The notes beneath the pieces were generated by a model. The model did not search any database and was not told the origin of the DNA. It saw nothing but the letters and a program-made list of their open reading frames with translations. 64,000 nucleotides of DNA, from positions 186,001 through 250,000 of the forward strand of contig NZ_JBGCCH010000001.1 in assembly GCF_041261205.1 (NCBI RefSeq), in the 5' to 3' direction. A program made the translations under genes and the position numbers. This document shows positions 51,511 through 59,880 of the stretch, piece after piece (the first letter of the stretch is position 1; every line of letters begins with the position of its first letter). The stretch is from Catenulispora sp. MAP5-51 (lineage in GTDB: Bacteria; Actinomycetota; Actinomycetes; Streptomycetales; Catenulisporaceae).

Positions 51511-51580
51511 ATGATCGCCCAGGGCGCCTCCACGAAGTGGCCACGGATGGCAGTTCGTTGCTTGTGGCACGCTTCTCGCC

Positions 51581-52396
51581 GTGACCGCGACCGTGGACGA
51601 GTGTGTCGAGACCGCCCGGGAGTATCTCCCCGTCGAGGTGGTCGAGCAGTGGGTGGAGCAATGGAAAGGGTTGCTGCGCCGCGGCTATCGGCTGCGTCCG
51701 CTCGGGCCGGGCGAGGAAACGGCCGTCGTGTGCCGGCTCGGCGGCAACCCGCGAATGCCGGAAGACCAGCCGTGGCCGCAGTGGCCGGGCCACGGCCCGC
51801 TGACGTTCATCGCCGCCCTCGACTGCGCCGCCTTGCCGCCCGGTGAGACCGATCTGGTCCTGCCGGATGCCGGCACGCTGCTGTTCTTCTTCTTCGACGG
51901 CCAGCTCGACGACGGCGACGAAGTGGTCACCGCCGCCGAAGAGTCCTCGCAGCCTGGCGCCCGGCTGATCTATGTGTCCCAGGGCGTCCCCGTCGTGGAA
52001 CGCACGGCGCCCGTGGTCGAGGGCGTGAACCAGATCCGACCCCGCACCGAGCAGGCGCTGACCGCGGATCAAGTCATCACCGCACCGGCGTATGACGCAT
52101 CGGGCGGCTATCCCGATGATGCGAGCTTCTTCACCGACCTCGCGCTCGATCTGGGCGGCCCCGGCCCGCACCACCTGCTCGGCGGATGGGCCCTGCCGAT
52201 CCAGGACGCGGTGGAGCTCGAAGTCGCGCGGTACGACCACGCGCAGGCCCGCGAGTGGCTGCTCCTGGCGCAGATCGATACCGACGAGCGTGCCGGGATG
52301 GTGTGGGGCGACGGCGGCGCCCGCTACTGGTTGATCAGGCGGCAGGACCTGATCGATCGGCGATTCGACCGCGCCCGGTTCACGTCGCAGAGCTGA
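51581..52396 (+). CDS. DUF1963 (YwqG-like) protein
   Basis: A 271-residue soluble protein. The family pattern is seen in CRLGGNPRMPEDQPWPQWPGHGPLTFIAALDCAALP (residues 47-82), TLLFFFFDGQLDDGDE, HHLLGGWALPIQDAVELE near 195, and EWLLLAQIDTDERAGMVWGDGGARYWLIRRQDL near the C-terminus. DUF1963 proteins are widespread with no agreed function; some occur in polymorphic-toxin immunity settings. The start is GTG 51581, 71 bases after the small basic protein. No toxin gene is adjacent. Confidence 0.85.
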   Translation: MTATVDECVETAREYLPVEVVEQWVEQWKGLLRRGYRLRPLGPGEETAVVCRLGGNPRMPEDQPWPQWPGHGPLTFIAALDCAALPPGETDLVLPDAGTLLFFFFDGQLDDGDEVVTAAEESSQPGARLIYVSQGVPVVERTAPVVEGVNQIRPRTEQALTADQVITAPAYDASGGYPDDASFFTDLALDLGGPGPHHLLGGWALPIQDAVELEVARYDHAQAREWLLLAQIDTDERAGMVWGDGGARYWLIRRQDLIDRRFDRARFTSQS

Positions 52397-52414
52397 TCAC
52401 GCTTTCTCGCGTGA
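52397..52414 (+). terminator. short hairpin after the DUF1963 gene
   Basis: TCACGC (52397-52402) pairs with GCGTGA (52409-52414) directly after the stop codon. The stem is only six pairs, so it is a weak candidate. Confidence 0.4.
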
Positions 52415-52626
52415 CGTAAGAGTGTGAAAACGTCAACGCCCAGACATCACGCGCTTTACCATCTCTTGGTTTCCCGCCGCGGGCTCATCGGCCACTCTCC
52501 TCTATAAGCCTGCTGCGATGGACCCCCACCCATCGCGACATCCTCCCTCATCCCTTACCCACGCATGCTTTCACCGCGGTCCGCCCGGAGCCGGGCGGTC
52601 CGCCGACCCCACGTGAAAGGACCCTC

Positions 52627-53364
52627 ATGGCAATATCCGGATCCCGCGCCGGCCTGGCCTGGTTGGCCGCGGGTGCCTCGGTGCTGCTCGCCACGGCCCT
52701 GGCCGGCCCGGCCCAGGCCGCCACCGGTTCGTCGTCCCCGGCGAACTTCCCGCACTACAACCACGCTCGGCACTCCGACCAGATCTGGGGCGGGTACGCC
52801 GACACCGGTGCCCGGTACACCTCGATCAGCGGGTCGTGGACGGTGCCGTCGCTGAACTGCTCCTCGACGCCCAACAGCTCGGTCTCGCCGTGGATCGGCA
52901 TCGACGGCTGGAGTTCGGACACGGTCGAGCAGATCGGGTTCGACCAGGACTGCGAGAACGGCGTGGCCGGCTACTACCCGTGGGTGGAGATGTACCCCGC
53001 GGACTCCATCTACTTCACCGAGACCATCAACGCCGGCGACCACATCACCGCCTCGGTGTCGGTCAGCGGCACGTCCTGGACCCTGACCGAGAAGGACACC
53101 ACGCGCGGCTGGTCGAAGACCTACCACGAGTCCGGGAACGACGACCTGTCCTCGGCCGAGGCGATCGTGGAGGACCTGGGCGACGGCATCCAGCCGGTGG
53201 CCAACTTCGGCTCGATCACCTTCACCGGCCTCACCGCCAACGGCCAGCCGCTGGCCAGTGCCGGCACGCCCAACTCGACCAACGTCGAGCGCGGCAACAC
53301 GCTGCTGACGAAGAACTCCTCGCTGTCCGGCGGAACGTTCAAGCTCAGCTGGGCCCACTCCTGA
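52627..53364 (+). CDS. secreted G1-family glutamic peptidase
   Basis: A 245-residue exported protein. The signal peptide MAISGSRAGLAWLAAGASVLLATALAGPAQA is cleaved near residue 32. The mature part is a beta-sandwich of the eqolisin (G1/A4) family: SDQIWGGYADTGARYTSISGSWTVPSL, SVSPWIGIDGWSSDTVEQIGFDQDC with the catalytic Gln region near 102, YYPWVEMYP, and SSAEAIVEDLGDG with the catalytic Glu near 178. Eqolisins cleave proteins at strongly acidic pH. AAAGGA precedes the ATG. With the S53 sedolisin it gives this region two acid-active secreted peptidases. The pro-segment is short. A strong hairpin follows. Confidence 0.9.
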   Translation: MAISGSRAGLAWLAAGASVLLATALAGPAQAATGSSSPANFPHYNHARHSDQIWGGYADTGARYTSISGSWTVPSLNCSSTPNSSVSPWIGIDGWSSDTVEQIGFDQDCENGVAGYYPWVEMYPADSIYFTETINAGDHITASVSVSGTSWTLTEKDTTRGWSKTYHESGNDDLSSAEAIVEDLGDGIQPVANFGSITFTGLTANGQPLASAGTPNSTNVERGNTLLTKNSSLSGGTFKLSWAHS

Positions 53365-53412
53365 TCCGCTGACCGACACCCCCACCAGGCCGACACCCCT
53401 CCGGCCGCCCCG

Positions 53413-53453
53413 CCCGGGCCGCCGCCGCCATGCCATCACGGCGGCGGCCCGGG
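53413..53453. terminator. 15-bp GC hairpin between G1 peptidase and XRE gene
   Basis: Bases 53413-53427 pair perfectly with 53439-53453 around an 11-base loop. The right arm lies inside the last codons of the convergent XRE gene, so the hairpin serves both transcripts. Confidence 0.75.
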
Positions 53454-54374
53454 CCACTCCCACCGGATCCCGAACACGCACGGATCCAGATCCACCCCCA
53501 TCGCGCACACCCGGTCGCCCTCGTCGAGCGTCAGCACCCGCTCTGTCCTGGCGCTCTCGTCCTCCCGCGGCGCCGTGAACTGCACACAGCGCACTGGCAG
53601 CGCCGGCCTGGTGAACTCGACGTCGATCACGTACTCGCGCACCGGCAGCCGCAGCCGCCGGCTGGTGTCGCGATCGCGCGGGAACGGCGTCGTGAACTCC
53701 ACGACGTACTCCATGAGCAGCAGCTCGCCACGCTGCAACGGATGCGGCAACCGCAGCTCGGCGATGGTCAGCCCGGCCTCGGGCCTGGACCGGACGGCCC
53801 CGAGCGTGCAGCCGCGCAGCGGACGGATCACCGACGCGGGCCCGTCGTCGGCGTGGTCGATCACGATCGAGGACCGGACATCGTTGGTGGCGGCCCGCAC
53901 CAGAGCCCGGCAGTAGAGCTCGCGCAGCCGTCCGTCCGGTCCGACCTCGAGCCGCTCGTACTGCGACAGCCGGATCAACAGATCGTCGGAGCTCGTGTCG
54001 AACTCGCTCAGCAGCCCGGCGATCGGATCCCAGTCCCGGTACACCTCCGCCAGATCAGGCGCCCCGGTGTACACACTGCGCCCCCGAGCCCTGCGCGGAC
54101 CGACCAAAGCCGCCAACGAGCCCGCCGGCACCCCGAGGATCTGCTCCAGCCGCCCCAGCGCGGCCAACGACGCCGCCCGCTCCGGCTGACGCCGCCCCGA
54201 CTGCCAGCTGCTGAGCGTGGCCAGACTGATCGGCGTCCCCTGCCCCCGCAGCCGATACTGGATCCGGTCCAAGCTCAGCCCGCTGCCGGCGATCGCGGCC
54301 CGCAGCGCGGCCGGGAACGGGCCGGAGGCCAGCAGCCGCGCCAGTTCGGCGGGCGCTTCCGGTATGTCAGACAC
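53436..54374 (-). CDS. XRE-type regulator with C-terminal sensor-like domain
   Basis: A 312-residue protein starting at GTG 54374 (VSDIPEAPAELARLLASGPFPAALRAAI). The helix-turn-helix is SGLSLDRIQYRLRGQGTPISLATLSSWQSGRRQPERAASLAALGRLEQIL (30-80). The remaining 230 residues form a beta-rich domain with SSIVIDHADDGPASVIRPLRGCTLG and REYVIDVEFTRPALPVRCVQF; no named family. An ATG nine codons earlier is possible, but GGAAAG lies before the GTG. Homologues of this layout are common in actinomycetes. It is divergent from a gene for a tiny secreted peptide. Confidence 0.78.
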   Translation of the reverse strand: MSDIPEAPAELARLLASGPFPAALRAAIAGSGLSLDRIQYRLRGQGTPISLATLSSWQSGRRQPERAASLAALGRLEQILGVPAGSLAALVGPRRARGRSVYTGAPDLAEVYRDWDPIAGLLSEFDTSSDDLLIRLSQYERLEVGPDGRLRELYCRALVRAATNDVRSSIVIDHADDGPASVIRPLRGCTLGAVRSRPEAGLTIAELRLPHPLQRGELLLMEYVVEFTTPFPRDRDTSRRLRLPVREYVIDVEFTRPALPVRCVQFTAPREDESARTERVLTLDEGDRVCAMGVDLDPCVFGIRWEWPGPPP

Positions 54375-54414
54375 GCGAGGTCTTTCCGTCCTGCCGGGCA
54401 TGCGAAACCCGCCG

Positions 54415-54438
54415 GGGCTATCATCCAGGGCTATCATC
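54415..54438. promoter_or_regulatory. 11-bp direct repeat between XRE and peptide genes
   Basis: GGGCTATCATC occurs at 54415-54425 and again at 54428-54438, a 13-base period, in the divergent promoter region. It could be a binding site for the XRE protein or another activator. Confidence 0.4.
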
Positions 54439-54481
54439 AAAGAGTTCTGAGTTATGCGAACCTCCCAGAGGGACAGCACCG

Positions 54482-54691
54482 ATGACCAGATCTCGACGCA
54501 CCCGCGCCGCCCTCGCCACGGCATTCCTCGCGGCCGCGATCGGCGGCGTCGTCGCCAGCCCGGCGATCGCGAACGCGGCTTCGGCGCCGCACGCAAGCCG
54601 GGCCACCGCGATCGTCAGCCCGCAGGGCATCGAGGGTACCGGCAAGAGCGGAACCGTCGTCCCCGACGGCATCCAGGGCACGGGTGAATAA
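54482..54691 (+). CDS. small secreted peptide with GI(E/Q)GTG repeats
   Basis: A 69-residue peptide with signal MTRSRRTRAALATAFLAAAIGGVVASPAIANA, cleaved near residue 33. The mature 36 residues are SAPHASRATAIV then SPQGIEGTGKSG and VVPDGIQGTGE: the P-x-GI-x-GTG motif occurs twice. GAGGGACAGC precedes the ATG. No Cys, so not a disulfide bacteriocin. A short exported peptide divergent from an XRE-type regulator resembles peptide-signalling pairs, but export and sensing are not shown. Confidence 0.62.
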   Translation: MTRSRRTRAALATAFLAAAIGGVVASPAIANAASAPHASRATAIVSPQGIEGTGKSGTVVPDGIQGTGE

Positions 54692-54699
54692 GGACGCTG

Positions 54700-55161
54700 T
54701 CAGGACTGGTCTCGGCGCCGCAGCAGCCAGACCGCGATCCACAGAGGCAGAGCGCTCACGAGTCCGAGAGAAACGATCGGTACCCACCATCCGTCCGCCG
54801 TCCGGACGTCATAGACCTGCGAGAAGTCCGAGCTGTCGTGGGCGACCGTCAGAACGGTACCGACCTTCGGCTTCCCGTCCACGTCTTCTGTCCAGATCCG
54901 ACTCGTGCGGCCGTCGCCGCCGGGCCGCCCGGGTTCGGCGACGTCGAGCAGATACCGGTTCCCATCGACCTGCACGACCGCCGCCTGGCTCCGAACCCCG
55001 TGCGCCGCGTCGTGGTCGAGCCAGGATCCGAGGGCGCCGGCGGCCGCCAGCCCCAGGGCCACCAGAAGAAAGAACCCTCCGGACACCCGCCTGGCCCACC
55101 GCAGCGGTGTCCGCTCGGGGACGGTGAAGTCGTCCACGGGTTGCTCCGCTTCCATCTGCAT
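54700..55161 (-). CDS. DUF3592-like two-helix membrane protein
   Basis: A 153-residue protein. A cytoplasmic start (MQMEAEQPVDDFTVPERTPLRW), helix 1 near 25-45 (GGFFLLVALGLAAAGALGSWL), an extracytoplasmic beta-domain (QAAVVQVDGNRYLLDVAEPG, VGTVLTVAHDSSDFSQVYDVR), helix 2 near 125-147 and an RRRD tail. This helix-beta-helix layout matches DUF3592-type proteins. The ATG at 55161 is used; one three codons in is also possible. It is divergent from the gene at 55186. Confidence 0.7.
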   Translation of the reverse strand: MQMEAEQPVDDFTVPERTPLRWARRVSGGFFLLVALGLAAAGALGSWLDHDAAHGVRSQAAVVQVDGNRYLLDVAEPGRPGGDGRTSRIWTEDVDGKPKVGTVLTVAHDSSDFSQVYDVRTADGWWVPIVSLGLVSALPLWIAVWLLRRRDQS

Positions 55162-55185
55162 GCTGCGAGGATAGGGTGTACCGCC

Positions 55186-55818
55186 ATGGCCACGTTGAGT
55201 GAGGACGAAGTCCAGGTTGTGGTGCAACTCGTCGAGCGTTGCCTGACGCACGAAAGGACGACCTGGGCCCAGGTGATGCGCCATGCCCGCCTGCTCACGC
55301 CGGGCACCGTCGTGCGCAGCCGGACCACGCGGCCCGCGATGTCGCGGACTTACGCGTATCAGCATGCGCTCGCGTCCGGCCTGCTGTACGCCGAGGGCGT
55401 CGCCCACCACCGCGGCTTCGCCCACGAGCGGATGGGGTGGTGCGTCGACGCCGACACCGGCGTCGTCGTGGAGCCCACGTTCCTTGAGCCCGGGACCGCG
55501 TACTTCGGCGTCGTGTTGCGGCCGGAGTTCATGCTGCGCGCCGTCGAGGCGCATCGCTACGACGACGGCGAGGATGGCTTCCGCGGTGTCTACCACATGT
55601 TCTGCATGGAGCCCGATCCGGCCGTGGACATGGTGCACGATCTGGGCCGCGACATCCCGGCCTCGGTGCGGGACTGGGCCCTGAGCGCGGACCTCCAGCC
55701 GCGACCCGGCTCCGCCGAACTGCCGGCCTGGCTCTGGGAGGAGTTGCGGCGACAGGACAGCGAAAAGACGGCGACAGGACAGCGGCGGGACGACGGCGGA
55801 CAAAGCTCAGAACCCTGA
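55186..55818 (+). CDS. conserved hypothetical protein
   Basis: A 210-residue soluble protein beginning MATLSEDEVQVVVQLVERCLTHERTTWAQVMRHARLL. A central part follows with YAEGVAHHRGFAHERMGWCVDADTGVVVEPTF, GTAYFGVVLRPEFMLRAVEAHRY and GVYHMFCMEPDP. The pattern WCVD...G.VVEPT is like proteins that describe cell-wide transport or phage-tail-associated unknowns, but I cannot name a family. The C-terminal 40 residues are charged and probably disordered. It lies 91 bp upstream of the FAD oxidoreductase gene. Confidence 0.62.
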   Translation: MATLSEDEVQVVVQLVERCLTHERTTWAQVMRHARLLTPGTVVRSRTTRPAMSRTYAYQHALASGLLYAEGVAHHRGFAHERMGWCVDADTGVVVEPTFLEPGTAYFGVVLRPEFMLRAVEAHRYDDGEDGFRGVYHMFCMEPDPAVDMVHDLGRDIPASVRDWALSADLQPRPGSAELPAWLWEELRRQDSEKTATGQRRDDGGQSSEP

Positions 55819-55909
55819 TATAGGCTGATTCGTGAATGCTCCGTCCGCGGCGTTCGCGCCCGGGCGGGCGGGCGCGCCGGGTCGCCCGCGCACCGGAGAG
55901 GGTCCTGCC

Positions 55910-57763
55910 ATGCTCCCCACGGCCGTCTGCCCGAGAATCCTCGTCGTCGGCGCCGGACTGGCGGGTACCGCCACGGCGATCCGGCTGCTGTGCTTCGCCC
56001 GCGGACCGCTGGAGGTCGTCCTGCTCGAGCGGCGGGCCGACTACCGCTACGCCGGCGTCGCCTACCACCGCGACGGCAATCCGTGGGACCACGTGTTCAA
56101 CATCCAGGCGGGCCGGATGTCCGCGTTCCGGGAGGACGTGCTCGACTTCGTCGTCTGGGCGAACGCCGAGGCCGACCGGAGCGGGTGGCCGGCGCCGTGG
56201 GACGACTACGAGTTCGCCGAGCACAGTCCCGCGCCGCGCCGGATCTTCCAGGACTACCTGGCCGAGCGGCTGGCGCAGGCCGTGCGCGAGGCGCGGCCGG
56301 GGGTCGTGCTGGTGGAGGCCGACGGCGAAGCCCTCGATCTGGACGTGCGGGCCGACGGGGTCGAGGTGGTCGTGAGCGGTTTTGCCGTGCGCGGACAGCA
56401 CTCCGGTGGCGGGACCGAGATCCTGCCGGCCGACGAGGTGATCCTCGCGACCGGCCTGGAGCTGCGCGAGCCGGCCTTCGCCGCCGGCGTGCTCGGCCAC
56501 CCCTCCTTCGTGCGCGATCCGTACTCCGCAGCGGGCGTCGCCACGCTCGAGGCCCTCGCGCCGGAGGCGACGGTGGCGATCGTCGGATCCGTGCTGAGCG
56601 CCTATGACTCGGCCGCCCTGCTGCTTCGCCGGGGCCACACCGGGACCATCCACCTGATCTCCGGCAGCGGGACCGTCTTCCGTGCCTACCCCGACGACCA
56701 CGAGCACGACGTGATCCACCTGCCGTGCCCGCGCACGCTGCTGGAGCCGTACCTCGGCCGGCAGGAGTTCCTCGCGCGCCTGCGGGCCGAGTGGGACGCG
56801 GCCTGCGCCGTGGTCGCCCGGGACCACCCGGGGATCGACGCCGCCGTGGTCGCCGAGCGGGTGGCCAAGGCGTGGGAGCCGTACTGCCCCGAGGCGATCG
56901 CGCAGATCCCCACCGCCGAACTGCGCGGCATGCTCGACGAGTACGGCACGGCGGTCTCCGCGCTGCGCGTGTGCGCCGTGAAGTACACGATGTCCGTCAT
57001 CGAACACGCGATGCGGCCCCCGGACGGCCGGTTGCGGCTGGTCGTCGGCCGGGTCAAGACGATCACGCCGACCGCCTCGGGACGTCTGGCCGCCACGGTC
57101 ACCTCGGCGCGATCGCAGACCTCGCACATCATCGAAGCCGACCTGGTGGTGTCCAACTTCGCCAGGGAACCGGACTACGACCGCGTCCGGCAGCCGCTGT
57201 GGCGGAACCTGCTGGCCAAGGGCCTCGCGGTCCCGCACCGGCGCACCGGCCGCGGCGTGGAGGTGGACCGGCACGGCACGCTGCTCGGCGGCGACGGCGA
57301 GCCGATCGGCCCGGTCCTCACCGTCGGCGTGCCGCGCGAGGGGGACGAGATCGTGCGCAACGGCCGCACCGGCGCGTTCGCCTTCAACCTGGCCGCCATC
57401 AAGAACCAGTCGATCGCGGTGGCCGCGCACGCGCTGGCGCTGCTGGATTTCGACAACCCGGCAGAATCGGGCAATATCCGACAAGCGGAACGGCCCGGAT
57501 TCGAGGAGGCTGTAGTACTGGAGGTGAATCGGTTGGCGACACGGGCACGCGGCGAGCGGGAACTGCTCGACGCACGGCTGGACGCCAGCATCCGCTCCCT
57601 CGGCGGCCCGCACGCCGCCGCGGCGGACGCCTCCCGGCATGAGCGCCTGGTCAGGGCGGCGGTGAACCGGGCCGCCGTGGAACGGCTCACCGACGTCTCC
57701 GTGACCCCCCGGCAACTGCGCCGACGGCTGGGCCTGGCAGGCATCGAACATCCGGAGGGCTGA
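55910..57763 (+). CDS. FAD/NAD(P)-binding oxidoreductase of unknown substrate
   Basis: A 617-residue flavoprotein of the PF13454-like group. RILVVGAGLAGTATAIRLLC at the start is the FAD dinucleotide-binding motif, DEVILATGLELREP the second FAD signature, and VAIVGSVLSAYDSAALLLRRGH near 225 an NAD(P)-type motif. RYAGVAYHRDGNPWDHVFNIQAGRMSAF is conserved in the group. ATG 55910 has GGAGAGGG upstream; a GTG at 55832 preceded by TATAGGCT could start a leaderless, longer form. The next gene begins on the base after the TGA, so this protein and the PEP-utilising-like protein are made together. They may act on one small molecule. Confidence 0.8.
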   Translation: MLPTAVCPRILVVGAGLAGTATAIRLLCFARGPLEVVLLERRADYRYAGVAYHRDGNPWDHVFNIQAGRMSAFREDVLDFVVWANAEADRSGWPAPWDDYEFAEHSPAPRRIFQDYLAERLAQAVREARPGVVLVEADGEALDLDVRADGVEVVVSGFAVRGQHSGGGTEILPADEVILATGLELREPAFAAGVLGHPSFVRDPYSAAGVATLEALAPEATVAIVGSVLSAYDSAALLLRRGHTGTIHLISGSGTVFRAYPDDHEHDVIHLPCPRTLLEPYLGRQEFLARLRAEWDAACAVVARDHPGIDAAVVAERVAKAWEPYCPEAIAQIPTAELRGMLDEYGTAVSALRVCAVKYTMSVIEHAMRPPDGRLRLVVGRVKTITPTASGRLAATVTSARSQTSHIIEADLVVSNFAREPDYDRVRQPLWRNLLAKGLAVPHRRTGRGVEVDRHGTLLGGDGEPIGPVLTVGVPREGDEIVRNGRTGAFAFNLAAIKNQSIAVAAHALALLDFDNPAESGNIRQAERPGFEEAVVLEVNRLATRARGERELLDARLDASIRSLGGPHAAAADASRHERLVRAAVNRAAVERLTDVSVTPRQLRRRLGLAGIEHPEG

Positions 57764-58978
57764 ATGAGTGGGCGGCGTATCCAGGGATCGCTCCTGTCCG
57801 GCGGCGGGCAGAACGTCGTACAAGGGCTCTGCAACCGCACGGACAGACCGGTCGAGGGATCCATCCTCGTCGCCCCGAGACTGGAGGCAGGCCTCTACGA
57901 CGCGATCGTCTCCGCACGCGCGGTCGTGTGCAGCTCGGGAGGCCGCACCGGCCACATGCAGTCCATCTGCCGCGGCCGCGGAATCCCCGTGCTCAGGATC
58001 GACGACGCGGACCTCTCCCGGCTCGACGGCGAGGTCACGCTGCACCTGCAGAGCGAATCGATAGTGATCGGGAGCGGGACGGGCACCCGGATACCCGTGG
58101 CGCGTGCCGAGCGCGCGTTGCTGGACGAGCTCGGTTCGGTCTGCGCGGTCATCGCCGACCTCCAGGACATCGAGACCGTGAACGACTGCGGGCCCGACGC
58201 CGAGCGAGTCGAGTCCTTCTTCATCCGCGAGGAGTTCCTGTGCCTGGCCGCGGGTCTGCGTCCGCTCGACGCCCTGCACGGCGGACCGTCCCAAGCCGCC
58301 GCCTACGGACAAGCCCTGGCCGGCCGCCTGTGCGACTTCGCCGCCGCCCTGCTGCCCGGCCAGCGGATCGTGTTGCGGCTGCTCGACCTGCGCTCCGACC
58401 ACGCGGCCCACGTGACCACCGCCCCGGTCGCGGCCGAGCCGAACCCTGAGATGGGCCTGCACGGCGCGCGCTGGCTCCTCGGCTCGGACGCCTACCGTGA
58501 CGCGCTGCACGCCGCACTCCGTGTTCTGCGCGAGCGTCTCGGCGACGCCGCGGACCGGGTGCACCTGTCCGTCCCGTTCCTCACCGACGAGCACGAATAC
58601 CGCCAGCTCCGAAGCCACCTCCGGATCCCGGCGGAGGTGCCGGTGGCCGCGTTCATCGAGACGCCGGCGGCGGTCCACGCGGCCCGCGCGATCTGCGCCG
58701 CGGGCGCCAGCGAGCTGTTCGTCGGGACGAAGGACCTGGTGCAGTTCTACCTGGCCGCCGACCGGAACAACCACCTGGTGGCCGAGTCCTACCAGACCCG
58801 GCACCCGGCGGTCCTGGCCGGCGTGCGCGGCGTCGTGGCCGCGGCCCGCGCCACCGGAACCCCGGTGCGGGTGTTCTCCCTGTACGCGGACCTCGCCCAC
58901 TACCTGCGGCAGCTGCCGCCCCCGGACGGCTACATGATGTGCACCGCCGAGCTCCAGCAGGCTTTCGCCGCAGCCTGA
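57764..58978 (+). CDS. PEP-utilising-enzyme-like protein lacking the ATP-grasp domain
   Basis: A 404-residue protein resembling enzyme I/PPDK family halves. Residues 30-110 form a swivelling phospho-His domain with GGRTGHMQSICRGRGIPVLRI, where His is the expected phospho-acceptor. Residues 150-400 form the PEP-binding TIM barrel: LRLLDLRSDH, EPNPEMGLHGARWLL, SVPFLTDEHEYRQLRSHL, AFIETPAAVHAARAI, GASELFVGTKDLVQFYLAADRNN and YQTRHPAVL. The catalytic Cys expected near the C-terminus (usual CGE) is replaced (VFSLYADLAHYL). There is no ATP-grasp and no HPr-binding N-domain. It might transfer phosphate or make pyruvate chemistry in a reduced way. ATG overlaps directly with the upstream TGA; GGAGGG is the ribosome site. 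Confidence 0.8.
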   Translation: MSGRRIQGSLLSGGGQNVVQGLCNRTDRPVEGSILVAPRLEAGLYDAIVSARAVVCSSGGRTGHMQSICRGRGIPVLRIDDADLSRLDGEVTLHLQSESIVIGSGTGTRIPVARAERALLDELGSVCAVIADLQDIETVNDCGPDAERVESFFIREEFLCLAAGLRPLDALHGGPSQAAAYGQALAGRLCDFAAALLPGQRIVLRLLDLRSDHAAHVTTAPVAAEPNPEMGLHGARWLLGSDAYRDALHAALRVLRERLGDAADRVHLSVPFLTDEHEYRQLRSHLRIPAEVPVAAFIETPAAVHAARAICAAGASELFVGTKDLVQFYLAADRNNHLVAESYQTRHPAVLAGVRGVVAAARATGTPVRVFSLYADLAHYLRQLPPPDGYMMCTAELQQAFAAA

Positions 58979-59065
58979 CAAGACCTAGCAATCCGAACCG
59001 GCCCCCGGCACCGAATCCCCCGCGTACAGCATTCGGCCCAGCGCGACGGAGCGGGAGATCTCGCG

Positions 59066-59250
59066 ATGACCACCAAGTCCACCATCCCTGCGGGACACCG
59101 GCCCTTACCAGGGACACAAGCGCCGGGCGAAGGTATCGCCGCCGAGTTGGCGCGCGTTGTCGGCGACATTTGTGGGATCCCGCTGCCGGTGCGGCTGCGG
59201 GCCTGGGACGACAGCCTGGCCGGACCCCGCACTGCCCCTGGCGCGCAAGG
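59066..59250 (+). pseudogene. N-terminal fragment of a cyclopropane-fatty-acid synthase-like gene
   Basis: A frame from ATG 59066 reads MTTKSTIPAGHRPL and then IAAELARVVGDICGIPLPVRLRAWDDSLAGP. That is the start of actinobacterial CFA synthase/methyltransferase proteins. After about residue 60 the family resemblance is lost and the frame wanders into low-quality sequence; the methyltransferase domain is absent. A remnant of deletion. Confidence 0.5.
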
Positions 59251-59264
59251 CCCGACGGCAGCCC

Positions 59265-59453
59265 GGGTCCCGAGTCGTTCTGGCCGATATCCACTGCACG
59301 CTGGCCCACGTCCACGGGATCCTCGGCGATCGCGCGGCGGCGAACGAGTCTGTTGAGCGTGCCCGTGCTCTGGCCCCGCGCTACGTCCGCCCCGACCACG
59401 TGGCCCGGCGGCTGGACAGCACGAGCTCGCAGCGTAGTGTCCTGCGAAGATGA
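59265..59453 (+). pseudogene. C-terminal fragment of a TPR-repeat protein
   Basis: In a different frame from the preceding fragment the sequence reads VLADIHCTLAHVHGILGDRAAANESVERARALAPRYVRPDHVARRLDS, typical of a last TPR repeat as in AfsR-like or tetratricopeptide regulators. It has no start of its own and ends at TGA 59451-59453. Together with the CFA-synthase fragment it marks a junction between two lost genes. Confidence 0.45.
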
Positions 59454-59481
59454 GGGTGAGCACTTCAGGGGGAGGACGCCG

Positions 59482-59832
59482 GTGTTCGCGCTGTTGGTCT
59501 CGATCTACGTGCCTGTTCTGGCCGTGTTGTGGGGCTTGGCCTTTCTCGCAATGCGCTGGCTTCGCACCGGCCGTCCCGCTCCGCGCTGGACACGGCGCCG
59601 GATCCGCGGCCGCGCCGACGCCTACAGCCTGGCCGCGAACGCGGGCGTGTGCGCCGCGATGTTCTTCATCATGCCGGGCTCGCCGTGGATGAACTGGTTC
59701 AAGAGCACCGGTATGGCGCGTAATCCGGTCATCTTCTTCGGGCCGCTGGTGCTGTTCCCGTCCGTTCTGCTCGCGCTGGCCGCTGTCTTCGACCGGGCCG
59801 GTCGGCGCCGGACCGGAACGACTCCGGATTGA
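59482..59832 (+). CDS. small three-helix membrane protein
   Basis: A 116-residue protein with GTG start 59482 and GGGGGAGGACG upstream. Helices lie at about 3-22 (LLVSIYVPVLAVLWGLAFLA), 50-66 (ANAGVCAAMFFIMPGS) and 80-102 (NPVIFFGPLVLFPSVLLALAAVF). A basic loop GRPAPRWTRRRIRGRAD connects the first two. No family or function was recognised. It is flanked by gene debris on the left and an alpha/beta hydrolase on the right. Confidence 0.65.
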   Translation: MFALLVSIYVPVLAVLWGLAFLAMRWLRTGRPAPRWTRRRIRGRADAYSLAANAGVCAAMFFIMPGSPWMNWFKSTGMARNPVIFFGPLVLFPSVLLALAAVFDRAGRRRTGTTPD

Positions 59833-59880
59833 GGTCCTCCGCACGGCAACCATTCAGGCGGGTCGCGTCGTTGTCCGTTC

